Assembly: GCA_045627045.1 (NCBI GenBank)
Contig: JAZQMY010000049.1
Location: forward strand, 1 to 54,038
Length of the DNA: 54,038 nucleotides
DNA from: SIG351 sp045627045
Lineage (GTDB): Bacteria; Bacillota; Clostridia; HGM11327
Direction of reading: 5' to 3'
Positions 25,587 to 32,243 of the stretch are shown piece by piece. Every line of letters begins with the position of its first letter. The first letter of the stretch is position 1. The translations under genes and the position numbers were made by a program. Below the pieces are notes generated by a model, which did no database searches, was not told the DNA's origin, and worked only from the letters and a program-made list of their open reading frames with translations.

Positions 25587-25902
25587 TTCATATTCATTCG
25601 GGCTTTATCTTCTCGTTTGTGCGGGAGTAACCTACCTTATCAGAATGCTTCCGCTCGTGCTCGTCAGGAAAAAGATCGAAAGCAGATTTCTTCGTTCATT
25701 CCTCTACTACATTCCTTATACAGTGCTCGGAGTAATGACGATACCTGCCATCTTTTATTCCACCTCCTCCACGCTTTCCGCCGCAATCGGTTTTTGCGTT
25801 GCCGCAGTGCTTGCATATTTTGAGAAAAGCCTTCTGGCGGTTGCCGCATCGGCTTGTGCCGCAGTGCTTGTGGTCGAACTTGCCATGACATACGTCTTCT
25901 GA
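25579..25902 (+). CDS. azlD: AzlD-type branched-chain amino acid exporter subunit
   Basis: A 107-residue membrane protein with three to four hydrophobic segments and the AzlD stretch YLIRMLPLVLVRKKIESRFLRSFLYYIPYTVLGVMTIPAIF. It is the small partner of AzlC. ATG 25579 (MHDSYSFG) has a strong AAGGAGG nine bases upstream; an earlier in-frame ATG overlaps that site. Last gene of the prmA-azlCD operon; no strong terminator is seen before the rpsU promoter. Confidence 0.9.
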   Translation: MHDSYSFGLYLLVCAGVTYLIRMLPLVLVRKKIESRFLRSFLYYIPYTVLGVMTIPAIFYSTSSTLSAAIGFCVAAVLAYFEKSLLAVAASACAAVLVVELAMTYVF

Positions 25903-25956
25903 TGGGGGTCAAGTATAAAATTTTCGTAAAAAAAGCGAATAATTTTAAAAAAACTA

Positions 25957-25985
25957 TTGACAGATTTCCAAAAAGGGATTATAAT
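25957..25985 (+). promoter_or_regulatory. Consensus sigma-A promoter of rpsU
   Basis: TTGACA (25957-25962), 17 nt, TATAAT (25980-25985): both boxes are perfect. Confidence 0.9.
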
Positions 25986-26028
25986 TACACTGTTACATTA
26001 TTTACTACTCGAAGGGGGTGAAGTTGTA

Positions 26029-26217
26029 ATGTCAGAGGTTAAGGTTGGTAAAAATGAAAATTTCGAAAATGCATTGAAGAGATTCAAGAGACAGACTGCT
26101 CGCGCAGGCATTTTAGCTGAGCTCCGTAAAAGAGAGCACTACGAAAAGCCGAGCGTAAAGAGAAAGAAGAAGTCTGAAGCTGCCCGTAAGGTAGCTAAAA
26201 AGAGAAAATCTTATTGA
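26029..26217 (+). CDS. rpsU: 30S ribosomal protein S21
   Basis: A 62-residue basic protein with the S21 pattern: VKVGKNENFENALKRFKRQ followed by TARAGILAELRKREHYEKPSVKRKKKSEAARK. It sits near the anti-Shine-Dalgarno end of 16S rRNA in the small subunit. The start is ATG 26029 behind AAGGGGGTG; the longer frame covers the promoter. A perfect promoter and terminator make it a strong single-gene unit. Confidence 0.97.
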   Translation: MSEVKVGKNENFENALKRFKRQTARAGILAELRKREHYEKPSVKRKKKSEAARKVAKKRKSY

Positions 26218-26247
26218 TTTTCGGCATTTACATTTCAGCATTCTCGG

Positions 26248-26275
26248 GAGGGTATCGGCAAGATACCCTCTTTTT
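26248..26275 (+). terminator. Terminator of rpsU
   Basis: A perfect 9-bp stem GAGGGTATC/GATACCCTC with a 5-nt loop, then TTTTT. Confidence 0.9.
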
Positions 26276-26282
26276 CTTGTAT

Positions 26283-26935
26283 TCGAAACCCCCGGATAGT
26301 CCGGGGAGTTCAAAAAAGGCAGCGCCTATGAGTCTCGAACAAAAAACTCCTTTTGATATAATAAAATGTGGCTACCAACTACATTAAAAAATCAAAAGGA
26401 GGTCAACCAAAGTGGATGACATACATAGTTTATCACATAGTAAGTGAAATTACAAGTACCATGTGGTATTTGCACCAAAATACAGAAGAAAAGTATTTTA
26501 TGAAGAGAAAAGATTTGTAAATGAAAAGGCGTAAACACAATAAATGCGGAAGTCTGTTCAGACTATGTACATATGCTGATAGAAACCCCACCCAAAATGA
26601 GTGTATCATCTTTTATGGGATACCTAAAAGGAAAGAGCTGTTTAATGATATATGAACAATGGGGGAATATGAAATTTAAGTACAAAAATCGAGAGTTTTG
26701 GTGCAGAGGCTACTATGTAGACACAGTAGGAAAAACACAAAAATGATAGATGAGTACATAAGAAATCAGCTAAAAGAGGATAAGTTGAACAGTCAACTAA
26801 CCTTTGAGGATATTGACCCGTTAATGGGTAGTAAGTAAAAGGATGCGAATGGCAGCCAAAAAAACGTCCTTTAAGCGTAGCCGGTAGATTAGGGCTTTGC
26901 CCGTTGAAGAAAAGCCCCCGGCTTAGCCGGGGAAT
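26283..26935 (+). mobile_element. Decayed IS200/IS605-type insertion sequence
   Basis: An element of about 650 bp with subterminal hairpins at both ends (CCCCGGATAGTCCGGGG near 26290-26306 and CCCCGGCTTAGCCGGGG near 26915-26931), as IS200-group elements have, and a dead transposase between. A second hairpin-rich part follows the left end. Exact ends are uncertain because IS200 elements make no target duplication. Its right end lies about 30 nt before the start of the Spo0A-like gene. Confidence 0.75.
26412..26838 (+). pseudogene. IS200-type transposase (TnpA, Y1 HUH family), inactivated
   Basis: The product resembles IS200 TnpA: VDDIHSLSHSK then stop, NYKYHVVFAPKYRRKVFYEE, a frameshift, EVCSDYVHMLIETPPKMSVSSFMGYLKGKS, a second frameshift, and MIDEYIRNQLKEDKLNSQLTFEDIDP. 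Damage includes a TGA in place of the conserved Trp (26445-26447), a lost frame near 26530, and a one-base shift near 26744. The catalytic HUH pair is reduced to YVH, so even the intact segment could not cleave. The Tyr of DEYIRNQ remains. A GGAGG ribosome-binding site precedes the GTG start. No tnpB is present. Confidence 0.9.
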
Positions 26936-26963
26936 AATTACTCTGTCCTCATTTTTCACTTCT

Positions 26964-27587
26964 ATGATAAAAGCAACACTGTTTTCAGATGATAAAAGAT
27001 TAATAGCGCTCATTTCATCCGTATTTGAGCTTTCCGATACGAATGCCTCGATATTCCTTTATGATGATTCATTCAGCCGGAGCCAGGCTCCGCTTGAGCC
27101 TTCCATTCTCTTTGCAGAGGATCCCGAGAACATTGATACTTCCGGGTTCAGCTATGTGATAAAAAAGCCGTTCACCGGAGCCACTGCCGCCAAAGCGGCA
27201 TCCATTCTTCTCTCGGGGGATGAGCAAATGATCTCTCCCGAGGAAAAAGCTTCTCTGATACTCGACACGCTCGGTGCATCAAAAAAGCTTAAAGGCTACA
27301 AGCTCGTATCATACGCCGTTCCGCACGCAGCACGCTGTCTTCGTGAAAGAAAAGCGCCTGTTCTTCTCGACATTTATTCAGCCGTCTCTGCCGAAGCAGG
27401 CGGCAATCCCGGCTCCACCGAAAGGGCAATACGCACTTTTGTCGAATCGGTATTCAGATCAGGCGATATAAACGGACTATTTGAGCTTTTCGGTAACACA
27501 CCCGATCCCGAAAAGGGCAAATGCACAAATGCAGAGTTTATTTTCAGGCTTGCAGAAAAATATAATTCACTCTATCATCAGGATTAA
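26964..27587 (+). CDS. Spo0A-like DNA-binding protein with a degenerate receiver domain
   Basis: A 207-residue protein. Residues about 95-207 match the Spo0A effector domain: ILDTLGASKKLKGYKLVSYAV, GGNPGSTERAIRTFVESVFRSGDI (recognition helix region), LFELFGNTP, and KGKCTNAEFIFRLAEKY. Residues 1-85 look like a shortened receiver: acidic pair SDDK, strand ILFAEDP where the phosphorylated Asp is expected but Ala stands, and a C-terminal KKPF. It probably binds 0A-box-like DNA without phosphorelay control. No Shine-Dalgarno precedes ATG 26964, because the IS relic ends about 30 nt upstream. It may therefore be poorly expressed or a decaying gene. Confidence 0.75.
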   Translation: MIKATLFSDDKRLIALISSVFELSDTNASIFLYDDSFSRSQAPLEPSILFAEDPENIDTSGFSYVIKKPFTGATAAKAASILLSGDEQMISPEEKASLILDTLGASKKLKGYKLVSYAVPHAARCLRERKAPVLLDIYSAVSAEAGGNPGSTERAIRTFVESVFRSGDINGLFELFGNTPDPEKGKCTNAEFIFRLAEKYNSLYHQD

Positions 27588-27591
27588 AACA

Positions 27592-27624
27592 AAAGCGGTC
27601 TCCGTGTGATACGGAAGCCGCTTT
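27592..27624. terminator. Bidirectional terminator between the Spo0A-like gene and cysK
   Basis: AAAGCGG..CTCCGT pairs with ACGGA..CCGCTTT (two internal mismatches) between convergent genes; A/T runs lie on both sides. Confidence 0.7.
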
Positions 27625-27640
27625 ATTGTTTATTTTCTTT

Positions 27641-28573
27641 TCAATCTGCAAAAAGAGGCGTTGAGAGATATCTGTCTCCCGTATCAGGCAGCAGAACAAC
27701 TATATTCTTTCCTTTGTTCTCCGGCCTCTTTGCAAGCACCAGCGCCGCATGAACAGCCGCACCCGATGAAATTCCCACAAGCACGCCTTCCTCACGACCG
27801 ATACGCCTGCCTGTGGCAAATGCATCTTCATTTGTTACCGGTATGATTTCATCATAAACCTTCGTATTCAGCACATCCGGAACAAACCCTGCACCGATTC
27901 CCTGAATCTTGTGTGCGCCGGGAACTCCCGTTGAAAGAACCGCCGATGATGCCGGCTCAACTGCCACCACCTTGATATCGCTTTTCATGCTTCTGAGGTA
28001 TTCGCCCGTGCCGGTAATCGTTCCACCCGTGCCTACTCCTGCAACAAAGATATCCACCTCGCCATCCGTATCCTCCCAGATTTCGGGGCCTGTGGTGTTT
28101 CTGTGAGCTGACGGATTTGCCGGATTGACGAACTGTCCGGGAATAAAGCTATCGGGAATTTCCTTTGCAAGCTCCTCTGCCTTTGCAATCGCGCCCTTCA
28201 TGCCCTTTGCGCCCTCTGTGAGCACAAGCTCTGCTCCGTACGCCTTCATTAGCTGTCTGCGTTCAACGCTCATTGTTTCCGGCATCACAATAATAATTCT
28301 GTAGCCTCTTGCCGCCGCAACAGATGCAAGTCCGATACCCGTATTTCCCGATGTCGGCTCAATTATGACCGAATTTTTGTTCAGCCTGCCGGAGCTTTCC
28401 GCTTCATCTATCATCGCCTTTGCGATGCGGTCCTTGACGGAGCCTGCCGGATTGAAGTATTCAAGCTTCGCATATATCTTTGCCTCAAGCTTTTCGCTCT
28501 TCTCTATGTGAGAAAGCTCAAGAAGCGGTGTGTGACCTATAAGCTGATCTGCAGATGTATAAATTTTTTTCAT
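27641..28573 (-). CDS. cysK: Cysteine synthase (O-acetylserine sulfhydrylase)
   Basis: A 310-residue PLP enzyme that makes cysteine from O-acetylserine and sulfide. The PLP lysine is in YFNPAGSVKDRIAKAMI, the substrate loop is EPTSGNTGIGLAS, the phosphate loop is GVGTGGTITGTGEYL, and the C-terminal Ser site is LVGISSGAAVHAAL. Length and motifs match CysK rather than CysM or cystathionine beta-synthase. AAGGAG precedes the ATG. The upstream region holds a sigma-A promoter with a palindrome at the transcription start and a hairpin in the leader (28614-28647), so expression is likely controlled by sulfur supply. Confidence 0.94.
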   Translation of the reverse strand: MKKIYTSADQLIGHTPLLELSHIEKSEKLEAKIYAKLEYFNPAGSVKDRIAKAMIDEAESSGRLNKNSVIIEPTSGNTGIGLASVAAARGYRIIIVMPETMSVERRQLMKAYGAELVLTEGAKGMKGAIAKAEELAKEIPDSFIPGQFVNPANPSAHRNTTGPEIWEDTDGEVDIFVAGVGTGGTITGTGEYLRSMKSDIKVVAVEPASSAVLSTGVPGAHKIQGIGAGFVPDVLNTKVYDEIIPVTNEDAFATGRRIGREEGVLVGISSGAAVHAALVLAKRPENKGKNIVVLLPDTGDRYLSTPLFAD

Positions 28574-28655
28574 ATTCTGTCTCCTTAATAAACTTTTTAT
28601 AAAATTTTTATCAGACGGAGAGCTTTTTCAGCTTTGCTTCTGCCGTCCGTAATTG

Positions 28656-28672
28656 CCTACTTATTTAGTAGG
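28656..28672 (-). promoter_or_regulatory. Palindromic operator, probably for an Rrf2-family (CymR/IscR-type) repressor
   Basis: A perfect 6-5-6 palindrome CCTACT-N5-AGTAGG lies 3 bp downstream of the -10 box, covering the transcription start, the usual position for repression. Rrf2-type cysteine and iron-sulfur regulators of Clostridia bind similar ACTA..TAGT palindromes. The regulator gene is not in the window. Confidence 0.6.
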
Positions 28673-28675
28673 TAT

Positions 28676-28704
28676 ATAATAACACATTTTCTGCTTTCTG
28701 TCAA
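28676..28704 (-). promoter_or_regulatory. Sigma-A promoter of cysK
   Basis: On the minus strand TTGACA (28704-28699), 17 nt, TATTAT (28681-28676). The leader of about 95 nt carries a nested hairpin (GACGG/CCGTC enclosing AGCT/AGCT). Confidence 0.75.
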
Positions 28705-28742
28705 GAGAAAAATATGAAATACCCGTTTTTTCTTCAGAAAAT

Positions 28743-28775
28743 ATAAAAAAACAGGTCGGGATTTCTCCTGACCTG
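28743..28775 (-). terminator. Terminator of the HtrA-like protease gene
   Basis: CAGGTC (28752-28757) pairs with GACCTG (28770-28775) plus inner GG/CC; the minus strand continues with seven T. Confidence 0.8.
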
Positions 28776-28808
28776 CCGTTCTATATTATTTACCGGTTCG
28801 TTGCCTGA

Positions 28809-30125
28809 TCAATATTCCGCAAGGCAACCTTCCGTTATCGTGATTTCAACGGTCTGCGTTTTACCGTTTCTTTCAACCTCGATTTTTACCACATCGCCTG
28901 CTCTTGCCTTGAGGAGGAGGTCAATGATCTGATACTTTCTGTCAACGATCTTTGTAGTATTTCCGAGTGTAACAGACTTGATGATGTCGCCTGTCTCAAG
29001 CTTGCCATTTGCAATGGCATTGTCTGAAATTTCAGAGATCTGGACTTTCTCATAAATCCTGATGAGGCCTGTCTTCTTGTCAATCTTTGCTTCACTGTCT
29101 ACCGTCTGGACCGTTACTCCGAGGAGAGCTCTCTGAACTGCTTCCTTTTCTGTTCCGAAGCAGTAATAAATAATATTATCGGCAATGGCGATCGCAACAT
29201 TTGACGGAATTGCATAGCCTATGTTCTCAACAGATGAACTGCTTACCTTTGAGTTGACGATACCGATGAGCTCGCCCTTATCGTTGAAGAGTCCGCCGCC
29301 GGAGTTACCGCTGTTGACTGCAGTATCGATTCTGACTACTCTCCATGAGATCTGTGTAACATTATCAACCGCCGTCATTGAAATATATTCGGACGGAACG
29401 CTTACAACGCCGTAAGTAACGGATATTCCGCGCGCTTCAGGATTGCCTATCGCAATGGCATACTGACCTGCGGAAATGTCATCGGAATCGGCAATGGAGA
29501 TAGGTGCAAGCTCGCACTTCTTGAGAAGCTCGGAGTTCTCTACGTAAAGAACGGCAATATCATATGTCATTGATCCGCCGATATACTTTGCGGGAATGGC
29601 ATATTCATCCATTTCCTTGCCGTAGATAAAAATATTGATATCATTGCTTATCTTGTTTGAGGTATTGGATGATGAATCATAAACAACGTGGTAGTTCGTA
29701 ATAATGAACGCACTGCCCGAAGCCTTGTCAAGCTGGTAAATAACGCCTGAGCCTGCTGAATAGTAATCATAGTCCTGTGTCTGCTGACCTCTGCCGAAGC
29801 CGAAAATGCTTCCGCTTGACACTGTCTTCACAAAATGTGAGTAAACAGTAACGGAGCTGAGAAGTCCCTTGCTTGCCGCATACTGTATTCCGGAAATGCC
29901 GTCCGTATTGATCGTGATCTCGGAATTGCCTGATGTGGAATCAGAGCCGTTCTGACCCTTGAGTGATTCGAGCCATTCAGCGATGGTTCCCTTGAAGCCG
30001 TACTCAACCGCAATATCATATGCGGACTTTCCGTCTGTGCCCTGTGCAGCAGTACAACCCGAAAGCATAACAGCAGAAACTGCCAATGCGATCACAAGAA
30101 TTGCAGAAATAATCTTTTTCTTCAT
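28809..30125 (-). CDS. HtrA-like serine protease lipoprotein with PDZ domain
   Basis: A 438-residue protein with lipobox LSGC (Cys about residue 24), so membrane-anchored outside the cell. A short N-terminal module GKSAYDIAVEYGFKGTIAEW resembles the repeat of phage-tail and surface proteins. The trypsin-like domain has His in IITNYHVVYD, Asp in MTYDIAVLYV and Ser in NSGNSGGGLFN, a complete triad. A C-terminal PDZ-like domain follows (LLGVTVQTV ... IANGKLETGDIIKSV). Likely a quality-control protease of the envelope. AAGGAG precedes the ATG; monocistronic. Confidence 0.88.
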   Translation of the reverse strand: MKKKIISAILVIALAVSAVMLSGCTAAQGTDGKSAYDIAVEYGFKGTIAEWLESLKGQNGSDSTSGNSEITINTDGISGIQYAASKGLLSSVTVYSHFVKTVSSGSIFGFGRGQQTQDYDYYSAGSGVIYQLDKASGSAFIITNYHVVYDSSSNTSNKISNDINIFIYGKEMDEYAIPAKYIGGSMTYDIAVLYVENSELLKKCELAPISIADSDDISAGQYAIAIGNPEARGISVTYGVVSVPSEYISMTAVDNVTQISWRVVRIDTAVNSGNSGGGLFNDKGELIGIVNSKVSSSSVENIGYAIPSNVAIAIADNIIYYCFGTEKEAVQRALLGVTVQTVDSEAKIDKKTGLIRIYEKVQISEISDNAIANGKLETGDIIKSVTLGNTTKIVDRKYQIIDLLLKARAGDVVKIEVERNGKTQTVEITITEGCLAEY

Positions 30126-30313
30126 AGTTTTTCTCCTTAATGCTTATTGTATTCGGCACATATCAATAATATACGCCTGTTTTATTTGACAACTTTATTA
30201 TAAACTCCTATAATGTATTTTCTATTATAGAATAATTAAGTTTCTGTAAAGTGATTGTGAAAATTGCTTGCCAATACCATGAAATGACAGTGAAGCATTT
30301 TTTATTTTTCCTC

Positions 30314-30342
30314 TTGAATTATACACCAAAATATGCTATACT
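30314..30342 (+). promoter_or_regulatory. Sigma-A promoter of the second YkgJ-type gene
   Basis: TTGAAT (30314-30319), 17 nt, TATACT (30337-30342). The 270-bp divergent gap also holds AT-rich sequence before the protease gene, with no other clear signal. Confidence 0.65.
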
Positions 30343-30394
30343 TCAAGTATTATATCATAAAAAAATTATATACAGTTAAATTTTTTGGAGAAAT

Positions 30395-30880
30395 ATGAAA
30401 ACAGAAGAAACAGAACTCATTTTAAGAGCATATAGCATCCTTTCCGACCTCACTCCCTTGAAAAGTGACTGCGGAAGGCTTTGCGGTGCCGCCTGCTGCA
30501 AGGGTGATGACGAAACAGGAATGCTTCTCTTCCCCGGTGAAAAAGAATTATTCGAAAACAACCCCGATTACACCGTTCTTCCAACAGACTACGGATATGA
30601 TCTTGCCGTGTGCAAGGGCGTGTGCGACAGAGCCTCAAGGCCTCTTTCGTGCAGAATATTTCCTCTTGCCATCGTGGCAAAAAACAGCATAGTCAAGGTC
30701 ATTCCGGATCCCCGATGCAGAGCCATGTGTCCTCTCTGGAGGCAGGCAGTAAGCAAAAGGCTTGACCCCGGGTTCACAAAAGCCGTAAAAGAAGTGGCAA
30801 GGCTCTTTTCAGCCAACAGTGAAATGATAGCTTTTGCCGCAAAGACAAGTGAGCTTTGCGACGAATTCAGCGGGTTGTAA
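30395..30880 (+). CDS. YkgJ-type cysteine-rich protein
   Basis: A 161-residue protein with a cysteine cluster near the N-terminus (SDCGRLCGAACCKG), then CKGVCDRASRPLSCRIFPL and DPRCRAMCPLW. The spacing and the 'RPLSCRIFPL' segment match the YkgJ/UPF0153 group, proposed metal or Fe-S binders of unknown function. It differs from the gene at 19239-19601, so the window carries two members. TTTGGAG lies 6 nt before the ATG. The next gene has its own promoter starting 30 nt after the stop. Confidence 0.75.
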   Translation: MKTEETELILRAYSILSDLTPLKSDCGRLCGAACCKGDDETGMLLFPGEKELFENNPDYTVLPTDYGYDLAVCKGVCDRASRPLSCRIFPLAIVAKNSIVKVIPDPRCRAMCPLWRQAVSKRLDPGFTKAVKEVARLFSANSEMIAFAAKTSELCDEFSGL

Positions 30881-30909
30881 AAAAATTTGTCTTTTCACGA
30901 ATTTTTGTA

Positions 30910-30938
30910 TTGTATTTTTCGGGAAAATCTGTTATAAT
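30910..30938 (+). promoter_or_regulatory. Sigma-A promoter of the DivIC/FtsB-like gene
   Basis: TTGTAT (30910-30915), 17 nt, TATAAT (30933-30938). The spacer end and -10 (AAAATCTGTTATAATA) recur exactly in the guaB promoter at 32193-32208. Confidence 0.7.
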
Positions 30939-30977
30939 AGTATTGAGATCAATATAAGGAAAGGAGTACCTTTTTCC

Positions 30978-31280
30978 ATGTCCCGTCAGGTTGTCAACAG
31001 AATTCTTCTCGGCGCATTCGTTATTGTTCTTCTTGCAATGTGTCTGATTTATGCCAAGCAGGAGTACAAAATAAGGAATCTCACCGCAGAGCAGGAAGCT
31101 CTTCAGGCCAAGTCCGAAAAAATCGAGTATATTATCAACGAGTATTCTATTCTTGTCGATAACGTAAACAGCAGAAATTACGTTATCAGGATAGCAAGAG
31201 ATATGTTCGGTTGGGTATTTGACGACGAGACAGTATATAAAAAAGGAACTGACTCTACTCCTTCCGTTATCGAACAATAA
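30978..31280 (+). CDS. Septum formation initiator family protein (DivIC/FtsB-like)
   Basis: A 100-residue single-pass membrane protein: a short cytoplasmic end, a membrane helix (residues about 9-26), a coiled coil (KQEYKIRNLTAEQEALQAKSEKIEYII), then the conserved C-terminal segment NYVIRIARDMFGWVFDDETVY. That 'Y.E..AR..L/F' form is typical of DivIC/FtsB proteins that link the divisome proteins FtsL and FtsQ/DivIB. ATG 30978 follows AAGGAAAGGAG; the longer frame overlaps the gene before. The ppx-like gene follows 12 nt later, the usual divIC-ppx arrangement in Clostridia. Confidence 0.85.
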   Translation: MSRQVVNRILLGAFVIVLLAMCLIYAKQEYKIRNLTAEQEALQAKSEKIEYIINEYSILVDNVNSRNYVIRIARDMFGWVFDDETVYKKGTDSTPSVIEQ

Positions 31281-31292
31281 AGGTTTATTAAG

Positions 31293-32168
31293 ATGTTATA
31301 CGCAGTAATTGATATAGGTACTAATTCAGTTAGATTTATGCTTGCAGACTATTCGGATGCAGGCATTTTTGTCATTAAGAACGCAAAAACCACCACACGC
31401 CTGGGCGAAGGACTTTATGACGGAAGAAATATGCTCCGTGAGGACAGAATGCAGGCTTCGGCTGATGCCATCCTGAAATATGCTTCCCTTGCCCGTGAGG
31501 CACGTGCGAAAAAAATAATATGCACCGCCACAAGCGCCGTCCGTGACTCTGCAAACAAGGCAGACTTTATCGCTCTTGTAAAAAAGTGTGCAGACATTGA
31601 CGTAAACGTAATTTCGGGTGAAACAGAAGCAATATGCGGCTTCACCGGTGCGCTTCAGGGCATTTCAAACGGTGAGGATGCTCTCCTCATCGACATCGGC
31701 GGCGGCAGTACAGAGGTTACGCTGAAGGAAAACGGCATAATCAACGGTACAAGCTTCAAATGCGGCTGTGTACGCCTGAGAGAGCTTTTCGGCAAAGACT
31801 ACTCTGCGGCAGATGCGTTTGTAAAAAGCACCGTCAAAGTGCCTTTTGGAAAGGAAATCGTCTGGATAGGCGGCACGGCATCCGCTTGTGCCATGCTCTT
31901 CAGAAGGCTCACCGAATATGAGCAGAGCAAGGTGCATCTTTGCCGTATTCCGATTTCATTCCTTGAAGAGCTTTATGAAAAGGTTCTTTCGATGACAGAG
32001 GAGGAATGCTGTGAGTTCTGCAGCTTCGATAAAAAAAGAGGCGAGCTTCTCCCCTACGGTCTAATGAGCATACTCCATATAATGAAAACGTCAGGGGCTT
32101 CATCCGTAACGGTCAGCGAAAGCGGACTGATGACAGGGCTCATCATTCTTGATAATAACAAAGCATGA
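31293..32168 (+). CDS. Ppx/GppA family phosphatase
   Basis: A 291-residue actin-fold phosphatase. Visible motifs are AVIDIGTNSVRFMLAD (phosphate 1), TATSAVRDSANKADFI, SGETEAICGFTGAL (catalytic Glu), LIDIGGGSTEVTL (phosphate 2), and IVWIGGTASACAML. Members hydrolyse polyphosphate or pppGpp. The protein lacks the C-terminal HD-like extension of E. coli Ppx and is of the short Firmicute type. No clear Shine-Dalgarno (AAAGG 9 nt upstream) but the start fits the family. In an operon with the DivIC-like gene. Confidence 0.88.
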   Translation: MLYAVIDIGTNSVRFMLADYSDAGIFVIKNAKTTTRLGEGLYDGRNMLREDRMQASADAILKYASLAREARAKKIICTATSAVRDSANKADFIALVKKCADIDVNVISGETEAICGFTGALQGISNGEDALLIDIGGGSTEVTLKENGIINGTSFKCGCVRLRELFGKDYSAADAFVKSTVKVPFGKEIVWIGGTASACAMLFRRLTEYEQSKVHLCRIPISFLEELYEKVLSMTEEECCEFCSFDKKRGELLPYGLMSILHIMKTSGASSVTVSESGLMTGLIILDNNKA

Positions 32169-32178
32169 TTATTTACTA

Positions 32179-32207
32179 TTGACAATAAAAAGAAAATCTG
32201 TTATAAT
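32179..32207 (+). promoter_or_regulatory. Consensus sigma-A promoter of guaB
   Basis: TTGACA (32179-32184), 17 nt, TATAAT (32202-32207), perfect boxes. Confidence 0.88.
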
Positions 32208-32243
32208 AGATATAATATACAAATTTACAGGAGATAAAAAGTA

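Noticed and set aside
26285..26310. Second terminator of rpsU
   Set aside because: The hairpin lacks a T-run and pairs in style with the one at 26915-26931, so it is read as the left end of the IS200 relic.
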